Part shown: positions 32,961-42,363 of the stretch, piece after piece
Layout: each line of letters begins with the position of its first letter
Position numbering within the stretch: position 1 is the first letter of the stretch
Origin: Spiroplasma litorale
Lineage (GTDB): Bacteria > Bacillota_I > Bacilli_A > Mycoplasmatales > Mycoplasmataceae
Direction: 5' to 3'
Length of the DNA stretch: 64,000 nt
NCBI RefSeq assembly: GCF_001267155.1
Contig: NZ_CP012357.1
Location: 124,001 to 188,000 of the forward strand
Notes under the pieces: model-generated
The model's input: only the letters and a program-made list of their open reading frames with translations
What the model was told of the DNA's origin: nothing
Databases searched by the model: none
Position numbers and translations under genes: made by a program

Positions 32961-34220
32961 ATTTTTGAAATAGAATTTAATAATCAAGAAATTAGAGAAA
33001 ATGAAAGTGATTTAATAAATCATATCAATATTTCAAATAAAGATGATAACAAAATGACTTTTGATGTAATTTTTATAAATCAAGTATTTTTTGTTAATAA
33101 AGAAAGTTATTATAAATTATTTATAAGACCTAATTTAAAAAGAGAAGTTGCATTCGAATATTATAAACATATGGGTAACTTTAATCCATTAGCAATAGTT
33201 GCTTTGGAATTTAAACTTTATTTAAACACTTTAAATGGTTTTATGGAATTGAAAAATGATAATAATGAACCGGTTTTTAAATTTAATAGTTTTATAATTA
33301 ATCATACAAAATTTGAAAAACTTAACTACATTGCTGATGTTCAGTTTTTGGAGTTAAATATACCAACTAAATATTTAGAAGGATTAGATCAAATAATTCT
33401 TTCTTTTGAAATTAGTGCTCACTCTAATTGGTTTACTAATTTAAATTTAAGTAATTCTGGAAAAATTACAATTAACTTAATTAGCTCTTTAAATAATATT
33501 GTTTTAAATGATTTTGAAAAAAATATAACAATTTACAATAAAGTAACTGCTTTTTTAAATAATACTCTTTCTTATGGGCATGAAAATAATTATATGGAAT
33601 TAGTTCAGGAAGATTTGCATTTTCAGCATAATCAAAAACAATACAACTTAATCGATCAAGACTTTTATTTTAATTCTGTATATAAAAAAAACTATGAAAA
33701 TAATTTAAAAGATTTATTCGGTGAAAAAACATTTTCCTTTTTAGAAAATTATTTAAAAAGAATTAACTCTTCTGATGTAGCAACAGTTGAGAGTGAAATA
33801 ATTTCAAACAAAGATTTTAATAAGTTTTATAATATTAAAAAATTTGATGAAAATATATCCACATTAAATAATAGTTTTAGTTTATCGTTAGCAAATAAAA
33901 CCAGTTTCAAATATCCTGAAAATATTGTTGAAGATTGCAAAGGAGATTGGTGTGAAAAGGGTATTGTTTATAATCCATTACATAAAGGTGATTTAATATT
34001 TAATAAAAAAATAACATATAATGGTTTAAAATTTCAAATTAACTATTTATATAAAGGTCTTAATATTTATAAAACATTAACAAGTAGTTCTAATGTAAAT
34101 AAATTATTTAATTATAACTACAATTACTTAATTGATTTATCTATATTCAATAAGTTTACAAATAAAAATAAGGAAGGAGCAATAAATTATATAAATGAAA
34201 ACGAAGAAGAGGTTTGTTAA
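32961..34220 (+). CDS. Unknown protein, probable ATT start
   Basis: I do not recognise this 419-residue protein. It is soluble-looking, rich in Asn, Phe, Tyr and Lys, with beta-like alternation and no signal peptide or membrane helix. The first in-frame ATG is 33054, with no ribosome site. The coding pattern continues upstream to ATT 32961, seven bases after GGGG within GGGGTGAT, a good match to the anti-Shine-Dalgarno, and the preceding frame runs into the tRNA terminator. I therefore prefer an ATT start. It overlaps the next gene by 26 bases, and the two are probably functionally linked. Confidence 0.6.
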   Translation: MFEIEFNNQEIRENESDLINHINISNKDDNKMTFDVIFINQVFFVNKESYYKLFIRPNLKREVAFEYYKHMGNFNPLAIVALEFKLYLNTLNGFMELKNDNNEPVFKFNSFIINHTKFEKLNYIADVQFLELNIPTKYLEGLDQIILSFEISAHSNWFTNLNLSNSGKITINLISSLNNIVLNDFEKNITIYNKVTAFLNNTLSYGHENNYMELVQEDLHFQHNQKQYNLIDQDFYFNSVYKKNYENNLKDLFGEKTFSFLENYLKRINSSDVATVESEIISNKDFNKFYNIKKFDENISTLNNSFSLSLANKTSFKYPENIVEDCKGDWCEKGIVYNPLHKGDLIFNKKITYNGLKFQINYLYKGLNIYKTLTSSSNVNKLFNYNYNYLIDLSIFNKFTNKNKEGAINYINENEEEVC

Positions 34221-34617
34221 GATATTTTTTTCTTTATTAATTGTATTTTTTATAGTTTCGACTTTTTCTACTTTTATTTATTTTTTGTTAACAAATAACA
34301 AAAATGAAGTTAAGGCAACCCCAGAAGTCACTAATCCAAATAATAAACCAGAACCAAAGAAAGACTTCGCTAGCAATAATTTGGAAATATCTTTCAATAT
34401 AGATCAAAATATCTATATATTAAAATATCATGACGGAGCTGTAAGTTTTGAAATGGATAATTTTAAATATTTCTTTTTACAAAAATTTAATAAATTAGGT
34501 CCTAAAAGCCAAAATATTAACTTAAAATTTTCAATAGATGATAAAAAAAATATAAAAAATGTAAATGTTTTTTATACAGCTGGAGAAACTTTATATAGTT
34601 GATTATTTACTTTATAA
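34195..34617 (+). CDS. Membrane-anchored or secreted unknown protein
   Basis: The 140-residue protein has a single N-terminal hydrophobic helix (about 8-33) after basic residues MKTKKR, then a Pro/Asn/Lys spacer (TNPNNKPEPKK) and a roughly 85-residue extracellular domain. It looks like an uncleaved signal anchor. The TGA at 34600 is Trp, so it ends WLFTL. It starts inside the preceding gene, preceded by AAGGAG at some distance. No family is recognised. Confidence 0.62.
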
Positions 34618-34644
34618 TAATATATAATAGAATATGGTGATTAT

Positions 34645-34875
34645 ATGAATTATTTTGAAGAAATAAAAAAAGCTCTTATTAAAAAAGGGGCAAAAGGAAG
34701 TATTACGAAAGAGTCGGCATTTAAAGATATGGAACTAGACTCTTTAGATTTAATGGATATGATTGTTAGCTTAGAAAACAAACTTGAAATAACTGTTCCA
34801 GACGATGATTTGGTTACAATAAAAACAGTTGATGATATATTAAAAGTAATTGAAAAACTAAAAAATGAAAGCTAA
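34645..34875 (+). CDS. acpP: Acyl carrier protein
   Basis: This 76-residue four-helix protein carries the phosphopantetheine attachment serine in ELDSLDLMD (Ser near residue 34). Length and acidic helix 2 fit the family, though the first half is unusually basic (KKALIKKGAKG). In mollicutes without fatty acid synthesis it probably serves phospholipid acyl transfer. Its end overlaps the Fur-family gene by 11 bases. Confidence 0.9.
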   Translation: MNYFEEIKKALIKKGAKGSITKESAFKDMELDSLDLMDMIVSLENKLEITVPDDDLVTIKTVDDILKVIEKLKNES

Positions 34876-35302
34876 TATTGAAAAATATGTAAATTTGTTC
34901 AAGTCTAAAAAAATCAAACTAACTGATGTTAGATTGTCTATGTTGAAAGCAATTGTAACAAAAAAACATTTCACAATATCTGAAATAATTGATTTTGTTC
35001 AAAAAGATTTAGGTTCAGTAAATGTTATGTCAATTTATAATAATATTGACTTATTTTTAGAGTTACATTTGCTTTTCACGAACTCTCTTGATGGTAAACA
35101 AATAACATATGAAGTCATTTCTCAACAATTAATACATCTGTGTTGTGACAATTGTGGAAAGATCATTGATATTGAAGATGTAAGTTTAAACAAAACCACT
35201 CAAAAACTTTTTGAAGATTATTTAGAAAATAAAAATTTAAATTTAATTCATTATAAAATTGATTTACACACAATATGTGAAAATTGCAAAAAAATAAATT
35301 AG
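34865..35302 (+). CDS. Fur-family metal-responsive repressor
   Basis: The 145-residue protein has an N-terminal winged helix (about 8-85, with ISEIIDFVQKDLGSVNVMSIYNNIDLF as recognition region) and a C-terminal dimer domain with two CxxC pairs, CDNC near 95-98 and CENC near 138-141, that bind structural zinc in Fur and PerR. His residues of the regulatory site are present in part (LIHLCC, HTIC). Whether it senses iron, zinc or peroxide cannot be told. It overlaps acpP and may be cotranscribed with it. Confidence 0.85.
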   Translation: MKANIEKYVNLFKSKKIKLTDVRLSMLKAIVTKKHFTISEIIDFVQKDLGSVNVMSIYNNIDLFLELHLLFTNSLDGKQITYEVISQQLIHLCCDNCGKIIDIEDVSLNKTTQKLFEDYLENKNLNLIHYKIDLHTICENCKKIN

Positions 35303-35346
35303 CAGAAAATAAAGCACCAAAAATGATATAATTATTTGGTGTTAAT

Positions 35347-35422
35347 AGGGGTATAGTTCAGTTGGTAGAACATCGGACTTCAAATCCGAGTGTCGTGGGT
35401 TCAAGTCCTGCTACCCCTGCCA
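35347..35422 (+). tRNA. tRNA-Trp (TCA), reads UGA
   Basis: The acceptor AGGGGTA/TACCCCT is perfectly paired, the anticodon is TCA (35380-35382) and CCA is encoded. This tRNA explains why TGA is sense throughout the window. TATAAT at 35327 is a likely -10 box, within a CACCAAA/TTTGGTG inverted repeat. Confidence 0.96.
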
Positions 35423-35435
35423 ATGTTGATATTAC

Positions 35436-35456
35436 AACCCGCAAGGGTTTTTTTAT
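35436..35456 (+). terminator. Terminator/attenuator between the two tRNA-Trp genes
   Basis: AACCC (35436-35440) pairs with GGGTT (35445-35449) around GCAA and is followed by T7. Partial read-through would make the second tRNA less abundant. Confidence 0.8.
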
Positions 35457-35463
35457 TTATAAT

Positions 35464-35539
35464 AGGGGTATAGTTCAGTTGGTAGAACATCGGACTCCAA
35501 ATCCGAGTGTCGTGGGTTCAAGTCCTGCTACCCCTGCCA
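35464..35539 (+). tRNA. tRNA-Trp (CCA), reads UGG
   Basis: It is identical to the upstream tRNA-Trp over all 76 bases except position 34, where C (35497) replaces T, giving anticodon CCA. Confidence 0.96.
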
Positions 35540-35547
35540 ATGTTGAT

Positions 35548-35590
35548 AAAAAAAACATTATATAAATTTATATTTATATAATGTTTTTTT
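35548..35590. terminator. Bidirectional terminator between tRNA-Trp and the DegV genes
   Basis: A8 plus CATTATATAAA (35556-35566) pairs with TTTATATAATG (35573-35583) plus T7, giving T-runs on both strands. The stop codon of the convergent DegV gene lies in its edge. Confidence 0.82.
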
Positions 35591-36464
35591 ATTTTTCATC
35601 CATTACTGACTTTGGTAATAAGTCTTTTTTAATAGCTATGAGTGCAATTGTATCGGATCCAGCATGTCAAGGGAAAACTAGCGATAAATTTTCTTTACTA
35701 TATTCAATTTTATTACTTTTTAAATAATCGATTACTGTGCTTGTTATTTTTTTGCTTACTTCTTCTCTATAAAGCAAAAATAGCTTGAATTCATCTTTGA
35801 ATTCTTTTGTTATTGCTGAGATTGTTTTTTCAATTAATGATCCATAAGTTCTGCTTATACCAATTTTTTTAGGTTTTTTACCTCACTGGATTGAAACCTT
35901 AGCCTTAACAATTTTTAATAATTTAAAAATGACCATTTTGGCTCTTCCGCCTCTTGCAAGTGTTTGTAAATTACTTGGAACTAAGGCTAAAAAAGCATTA
36001 TTTTCCATTAGCTCAGCCTCTTTTTGAAAAAGGCTAAGATCAGTTATTCCGTTATTAATCATTTCCTCAAACTTTAATGCAAGGTATTTCAAAGCGTTTG
36101 CAGCCATGCTATGTTTTATTACAGTTACATTACCTTTATATGGTGATTCACTTGTAACTAAAAATGCTGTTTGCATCATGCTTGATAGATTTTCTGGAAT
36201 TGAAATATGTATTATATGATCATATTTCTTTAACATTTCATCATATTTAATCATTAATTCTCCAGGGGAAGCTTGAGAAGTTGACTTTCTCTTATCTGAT
36301 TTTACTTCTTCTGAAAGATTATTGTTTTTAATTGATTCGTCAGTTTCTAAAAAATCACTTTCATCATTTACAATTAAATGCAATGGCAGAACATCAATAA
36401 GTTTTGAGTTAAATTCTCCATTAACATATGCTGATGAGCTATCTAATAATATACCAATTTTCAT
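35589..36464 (-). CDS. degV: DegV-family protein (fatty-acid binding), third of three
   Basis: The 291-residue protein has the DegV start MKIGILLDSSSAYV, followed by a loop that aligns with the TTPG fatty-acid site but reads STSQASPGEL near 74. The characteristic LARGGRAKM stands for LxRGGRI. DegV proteins bind a long-chain fatty acid and, as FakB, present it to the kinase FakA for phospholipid synthesis. This copy is clearly diverged from the other two. A strong GGAGG site, which also contains the upstream gene's stop, sets the start. Confidence 0.88.
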
Positions 36465-36476
36465 ATATCTAACCTC

Positions 36477-37310
36477 CTATTTTTTCTTTCACACACCAAG
36501 GGCAAAAGTTTCTAAACCAGTATGGCATGTAATGGTGTTAGGAATTTCATCAAAAAAACCTACATTATAATTTGATGATTTAATTATTTCTTTTACCATC
36601 TCTAATGTTTCATCACTACATCTTGAAAAAGATACGTCTAATAAATTAATCCCTGGGTGTTTTTTTCTAAGTAGATCTAGTGATGTTTCAATTGCTTTTT
36701 TAAAAGTCCTTGTCTTTGATTCCTTGTCAATTGTCCCATCATATTTTAAAATTGGTGTAATTTTAAGTATTTTTGCCAAACCAGCTGCTGCCTTACTTAT
36801 TCTTCCGCCACGCACAAGTTGATCTAGTTTTTTAGGAACTATAAATACATCAAAGTCCTCATTTTCTTTTTCTATTATATCTTGGATATCTTTTGCATTT
36901 TTACCGCTTTTTTTTAATTCCATTGCATATAAAAGTTGTCTTTTTAAAACAATGCTCACTCCATTTGTGTCCGCTACAAAAACTTTATTTTTATATTCAT
37001 CATTTTCTGATAACATTCGGCAAGTTGAAAATTGTCCTGATAAACCTTTTGATAATAATAAGCACAAAACTTGGTCATAATCTTTTAAAAGTTTGTCTCA
37101 AATTGTCAACATATCTCCTGGTGTGGTTTGAGAAGTTCTCAACATTTCTTGGTGATATAATTCATAAAATTCTTCTTGTGAGAATGATTCGTCATCTGCA
37201 ATTTGTTGACCGTTTTCTCTTGTAATCATTAATGGCGCTAAATATAAGTCTTCATAATCTTGGGTGTTTTTAATCCCGGTTGCTGAATCTATTAATATTG
37301 CTATTTTCAT
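36477..37310 (-). CDS. degV: DegV-family protein, second of three
   Basis: This 277-residue DegV/FakB-type protein begins MKIAILIDSATGIKN. Its ligand-site segment is TSQTTPGDML near residue 63 and it has LVRGGRISKAAAGLAKIL. The TGA at 36489 is Trp, so the protein ends VWKKK. Its stop TAG is embedded in the ribosome site of the third copy. A 130-base block is almost identical to the first copy, far beyond the similarity of the rest of the genes. Confidence 0.9.
36693..36822 (-). repeat. 130-bp block near-identical to 37533-37662
   Basis: The block matches the same place in the neighbouring DegV gene (offset 840 bases) with one mismatch (36792), while flanking sequence differs widely. It encodes the LVRGGRISKAAAGLAKIL region and what follows. 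Confidence 0.95.
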
Positions 37311-37319
37311 ATATTTTAC

Positions 37320-38150
37320 CTAAAACAAATTCGGAATAAATGCAAATGTTTCTTCTCCAGTGTGGCAAGTTATAACATTTGGCATATCTTCTCATATCCC
37401 AATTTCGAATCCCTTTTCTATAATAAGTTGCTTAACTAAATCGGTTGTTTCTTGATCACTTCTTGAGCAAGAAACATCTAATTGCAACTGATCCTTATAT
37501 TTTTTTCTAATTAAGTCAAGTGAATAAGATACTGCTTTTTTAAAAGTCCTTGTCTTTGATTCCTTGTCAATTGTCCCATCATATTTTAAAATTGGTGTAA
37601 TTTTAAGTATTTTTGCCAAACCAGCTGCTGCTTTACTTATTCTTCCGCCACGCACAAGTTGACTTAGACTTTTTGGTATAATATAACCTAATAAGTTAGA
37701 ACTTATTTCCTCCAACCTATCAACAATAGTGTTAGCGTCATTGCCTTCTTCAATAAGTTTAAAAACAAATTCTACTTGCCTTTTTAAAAGAATACTAACT
37801 CCATTTGTATCTGCTACAAATATTTTATTTTTATAATTTTCTTCAGAACTAAACATTTTAAAAGTATTATATTGACCAGATAATCCTTTAGAAATTAACA
37901 AGCAAATAACCGCATCATAATCTTTTAATAACTCGTCTCATTTTTCTAACATTAAACCTGGAATTGATTGTGATGTTTTTAATAATTGTTGTTTGTGTAA
38001 TTCGTAAAACTCTTCTATTCCAAAGTTTTCATCATCTGCTAGTTGCTCGCCATCTTCTTTTGTAATCATCAAAGGAACCAAAAAAAGATTTTTATAGGAA
38101 CTAAGATTTTTTATACCGCTTGATGAATCAATAAGTACTGCAATTTTCAT
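37320..38150 (-). CDS. degV: DegV-family protein, first of three
   Basis: The 276-residue protein begins MKIAVLIDSSSGIKN and has the TSQSIPGLML ligand loop near 63 and LVRGGRISKAAAGLAKIL in the middle. AAAGGAG before the ATG makes it the promoter-proximal gene of a degV-degV-degV operon. Its TAG stop lies directly in the AGGTAA ribosome site of the second copy. Several DegV paralogues with different fatty-acid preferences are usual in host-dependent Firmicutes; tandem copies suggest specialisation. Confidence 0.9.
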
Positions 38151-38234
38151 ATTTTCTCCTTTATTTAAAAATCTTTTTATATTATATAATTGATTTATAA
38201 TTATTCCAAATAAATGAAAGGTTAAATATAAAAA

Positions 38235-38816
38235 ATGAAAATATTTTTAAATTACATAAAAAACTTTGATTGTCTTGCAATAACTTTAAAAAATGCATTG
38301 GTAAATAAACTTGTTAGAAAAGATGATGTTGTATGTCTTTTTAATGATGAAGAACTAGTTGGCTTTAATGTGTATAAATTAAATTTAAATATTAATGAAA
38401 ATAATTTAGAAAATGATTTATTGAAAAAACATTTGATTGAGATTTTAAATAAAAATGGTATATTTGATAAAATAGAAGATCAATTCATAGTTGCAAAGGT
38501 TTTAAAAGTAGACAAAATTCCAAACACACACTTATCAAAGTGTGAAGTTTTTGATGGCAAAAACAATATCCAAATAATTTGTGGTGCTAAAAATGTAAAA
38601 GAGGGTTTATTAACTGTGCTTGCAACAGAAGGTTCTTGATTACCAAATGGTCTACAAATTAATAAAGGAAAAATTAATGGTTTCGAATCTTTCGGAATGC
38701 TATGTTCAAAAAAAGAATTAAATATAATAAGTGATAAAATAAATAATAATGGAATTATCGAATTAAATATTGATGAAAAAGAGGTGGGTAATTCAATATG
38801 AAAACTAATAATATAA
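38235..38816 (+). CDS. ytpR: tRNA-binding domain protein (YtpR-like)
   Basis: The 193-residue protein has an N-terminal domain of about 90 residues and an OB-fold like that of PheRS beta/Arc1p (about 93-190). The fold is seen in IVAKVLKVDKIPNTHLSKCEV, IICGAKNV and FESFGMLCSKKEL. Bacillus YtpR has this layout. TGA codons at 38637 and 38799 are Trp. It overlaps the pncB start by 19 bases, so the two are coupled. The biological role of the family is unclear. Confidence 0.85.
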
Positions 38817-39853
38817 AACCTATTTTTAATTTAGATAAAAGAATATATAAAGATTACTATACAGCAGATTATTTTGTAAAAACAAGGAAAATAATTAACA
38901 ACGAAAAAAAAGATACCATATTTACCATGCAATGATTTCAAAGACGTGAAGGTGTATTTTTTTGTGGAAGTAGAATAGTTAAAGATCTATTAGAAAAAGC
39001 GAATGTTAAAAATGTTTTATTTGAATATCTAGAAGAAGGAGAAATCATAGAGCCACTCGAACCTGTATTGAGATTAACTGGAAAATATGAGCAATTTTGT
39101 CATTTAGAAGGAATTATTGATGGGATTTTATCTAGAGCTACAACGGTTGCAAATAACGCATACAAAATAGCAGTAGCAGCAAATAACAAAGTTGTAATTA
39201 ATATGAATGATAGAATGGATTTTTATTTAAATCAACAAATTGATGGTTATTCATCTTATGTTGGCGGACTTAAAAACCTTGTCACACCCGCATCTTTTGA
39301 ATACTTAGACATAGACTATGACTTAAGGGGTACTATGCCTCATTCTTTAATTGCTGCATTTGATGGTAATGTTGTTGATGCTGCTAATGCATATTTAAAA
39401 AATTTCCCTGAAAATAAATTAATTGCTCTTGTTGATTATAACAACGACGTTATAGAAGATAGTATAAAATTGTGTAATAGCCTAGGGGATAAATTATATG
39501 CAGTAAGAATTGATACTGCACAAAATTTAATTGATAAATCATTAGAAAATTTGGATATTAATGAGGAAAACATCAAAGGAGTTAATATAATTCTTGTTAA
39601 CATGTTAAGAGAAAAGCTAGATAAAAATGGGTTTAAAAATGTAAAAATCATTGTATCTTCGGGTTTTGACGAAAATAAAATTAAATATTTTGAAAAAAAT
39701 AATGCTTGTGTTGATATATATGGTGTTGGAGAAGCTCTAACAAAAAATAAAATTACATTTACTGGTGATGTTGTAAAAGTTAATCAGAAGGAGCAATCTA
39801 AATATGGTCGAAAATTTGTAGAATCTTTAAGACTTAAAAGTATAAAATATTAA
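38798..39853 (+). CDS. pncB: Nicotinate phosphoribosyltransferase
   Basis: The 351-residue enzyme attaches phosphoribose to nicotinate, the entry step of NAD salvage in organisms that cannot make NAD. Family segments include DYYTADYFVKTR near 18-29 (type II NaPRTase/NamPRTase fold), GILSRATTVANNAY near 104-117, RGTMPHSLIAAF near 177-188 and a GTG-like IYGVGEALT near 308-316. GAGGTGGG lies upstream of ATG 38798. The gene starts inside ytpR. Confidence 0.9.
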
Positions 39854-39870
39854 TAAGAATAGAGGTAAAT

Positions 39871-40728
39871 ATGGCTATTTTTAAAAAAAAGCAAAGTAAA
39901 TTAGACAAAAGCGAGTATGCAAAACTTGAAGAAGAAAGAGTGCCAAATCATTGAACATTTAATGACGACCCAATTCTTAATATGGAACCTGTTTTTGCAG
40001 ACAAGGACCAAAGTAAAAAATCAAAATTAGAAGATTTGCCCAAAGATGATGCTCAAATAAAAATTGATAAGTTATCAGAATTAAAAGCAAATTTAAGAAA
40101 AAATAACCCTAAAAAAGTTGAAGGTCCATTAGGTTCTATTATTAACAGTGCATTAAAAAAATCTCAAGACATTCAAAATCAAGTTATGGAAAATGATCCA
40201 GTAATTGCAAAACTTCAAAAAATTGAAGAACTTAGAAGAACTGGTGCTATTGACGAAAGTGTCTATACTGATATTAAAAAAATTAAAGAGCAAACCGTTT
40301 CTTATTCTGATAGAGCAAAAAAATACCACGAAAAAAATGCTACTGTTGTTTTAGAGTCAGAACTTGATAGAGTTAAAAGATTATCTGAAATATCTAAAAA
40401 TAGAATAGACGGAAAAAATGTAAATGATTATATAAACCGCAATAAGTTTTCTTTTAAAACCCCCATTTCTAAAACTGTGAATAAATTTTCAAGTTTAGAA
40501 AATGAAGTAAAAGATAAATTAGAACAATTAAAAATAAAAAAAGAAAGAATTTTAGAAGATGAATTAAATCAAACTATTGAAGATATTAGAACAATGGAAT
40601 TTGATAGTGATGTTACAAGAGAAGAGTTTTTAAAAGATAAAATTAATGAGTTTAACTCTTTATTGCGTAAAAAAGAAAAAAGTTTATTAATAAAACCAAG
40701 AAGAAAATCTAAAAAAAATGATAAGTAG
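39871..40728 (+). CDS. Charged coiled-coil protein, unknown
   Basis: I do not recognise this 285-residue soluble protein. It is dominated by Lys, Glu, Asp and Ile with heptad-like helices at about 60-140 and 195-270, and it ends in a basic tail (PRRKSKKNDK). The N-terminus MAIFKKKQSK is also basic. AGAGG precedes the ATG. It is followed after eight bases by another charged helical protein, and both come after pncB. No catalytic motif is visible; a structural or nucleic-acid-associated role is possible but not supported by any motif. Confidence 0.68.
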
Positions 40729-40736
40729 GTGATTTT

Positions 40737-41432
40737 ATGAGTAAAAAAGACATTAAAATAGAAGAACTTGCTAAAAAAAGATTAGAAGAAGTAAAAAAAA
40801 GTAATGAACTTATGGGTATAGATGAAAATATTAAAGATAGTTATTTTGTTCCATCTAGAAAAAACCCCAAAAATAAAAATGAACTTCTTGACATTCAAGT
40901 ACAAAAATTAATTACTCCAAGAAAGAAAAAAACCCTTCCTTTTAGTAAAGATCAAAAAAAAGAGATTGAACACACAATTACATTAGTTAAAAATGAGTTT
41001 AAAGAAAAAGAAAAAAATGAAGAAAGATTTGAAAAACAACTTGCTAAAGAAAGAAATAAAGTTGAAAAACTAATAACAAAAAGTTCAAAAAAATTATCAT
41101 CATTAATTAAAACTGATAATTTTGATATTGAAGAAGTTGAAAGTACTCTTGAGTTGCATGATAATTACCTAAAAAAAATGGAAGAAATTGAAGATGGAAT
41201 TAACACTTTGGTATTAAAAAACCCTAATTTACCTTTAAAAGAAAGAAGAAAATTTATATATAAAAGAGCATATAATGCCGAAACAGAAAGAGCCAGAAAA
41301 TTACTTATTATGAAAAAAAATAACACAATGAATTGGGCCGATCAAAATTATGTTGAAGAAAAAAAAGGACCTAAAAGAGGACCTTCAGGATGAAAAGAAA
41401 GATTAGGTTTAGAGGAAGAAGAAGACAATTAA
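40737..41432 (+). CDS. Charged helical protein, unknown
   Basis: The 231-residue protein is almost entirely charged helix (about 70-190, KEIEHTITLVKNEFKEKEKNEERFE and similar), with a C-terminal Trp/Gly/Pro region (NWADQNYVEEKKGPKRGPSGW). TGA at 41391 is Trp. GTAGGTGATTTT gives a ribosome site within the preceding stop. It resembles its neighbour in composition though not clearly in sequence. No family is recognised. Confidence 0.67.
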
Positions 41433-41501
41433 AAGGCATCTTAAATATATAATATTTTGCCATAAGTATTGTATAATTTTAATATGTAACGGAGAAATCA
41501 T

Positions 41502-41849
41502 ATGAAATCATTATACATTTTAGCATCTAATATTGAAATAACACAAAATATACTTATAATTATACTTTTAGCATTAGCTATAGTTCTTTCGTTGTATTCA
41601 ATTATCACTCTTAGAAAAGTGGGTATTGCAGCTAGAAAAGTTGATTATTTTTTTGAAGATTTAACTTATAAATCAGAAATGATGAATGCAACAGTTGACA
41701 CAATTGCTAAGGTTACAAATTATCTAGATATTTTTGATGCTTTTGCAAAAAGAAATGTAAAATCATGAGTTAAAGTAGCAACAAAAAATAAAGACGTATT
41801 TTATAAGTTAGTTGATAAACTTAAAGATTTTGCAAACTCAGAAGATTAG
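41502..41849 (+). CDS. Single-pass membrane protein, YtxG/DUF948-like
   Basis: The 115-residue protein has one transmembrane helix (about 11-32) and a short amphipathic cytoplasmic part ending KLKDFANSED. The order helix protein then YtxH-like protein, and the segment MNATVDTIAKVTNYLDIFDAF, resemble the Bacillus ytxG-ytxH stress pair. The assignment is tentative. TGA at 41766 is Trp. Confidence 0.58.
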
Positions 41850-41865
41850 TAAAGGATAAAAATAT

Positions 41866-42360
41866 ATGTTTAAGTTATTTAAAATTTCTACATGAATGTT
41901 TTTAGGGATGATGCTAGCACCCAAAAGAGGAATAGAAGTTAGAAAAGATTTTGTTGAATATTTAAAAAAATATAGACCACAAATAAAAAAATTTATTGCA
42001 TCACTTGAGGAAGCTTGAGAAAAAAGCCAAGGAGAAGAAAATGATGAAGTGGTCGCTTCTATTGAAATGAAACTTTCAAACATTAGAAATGCTAGTGACG
42101 AACTAGATGATGCAAAAACAAAAGAGCTTGCTTACAAGGCACTTCAAAAAATCGGTAAAACAAGCGTCAAAATTGGTATGGATTTAGCAAAATCAAAAAA
42201 TGCACAGCTTATAGCTAAGGACTTGGCAACAATTGCAGTTGATGTTATTGATCGTGCTGATGTTGCTTATGCAAAAGTTAAAGATGTTTCTATAAGTATG
42301 AGCGAAGATGTAATTGAAGTTGAAGATTCTAAGAAAAAGAAAACTACTAAGGAGAAATAG
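41866..42360 (+). CDS. YtxH-like protein
   Basis: The 164-residue protein has a short N-terminal hydrophobic stretch followed by GMMLAPKRGIEVRKDFVEYL (about 14-33), close to the LAPKSGKETR motif of YtxH-family proteins. A helical charged body follows. AAAGGATAAA lies ahead of ATG 41866. It ends three bases before the tyrS ATG. In Bacillus such proteins are general-stress or envelope-associated; here function is unknown. Confidence 0.7.
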
Positions 42361-42363
42361 CTT

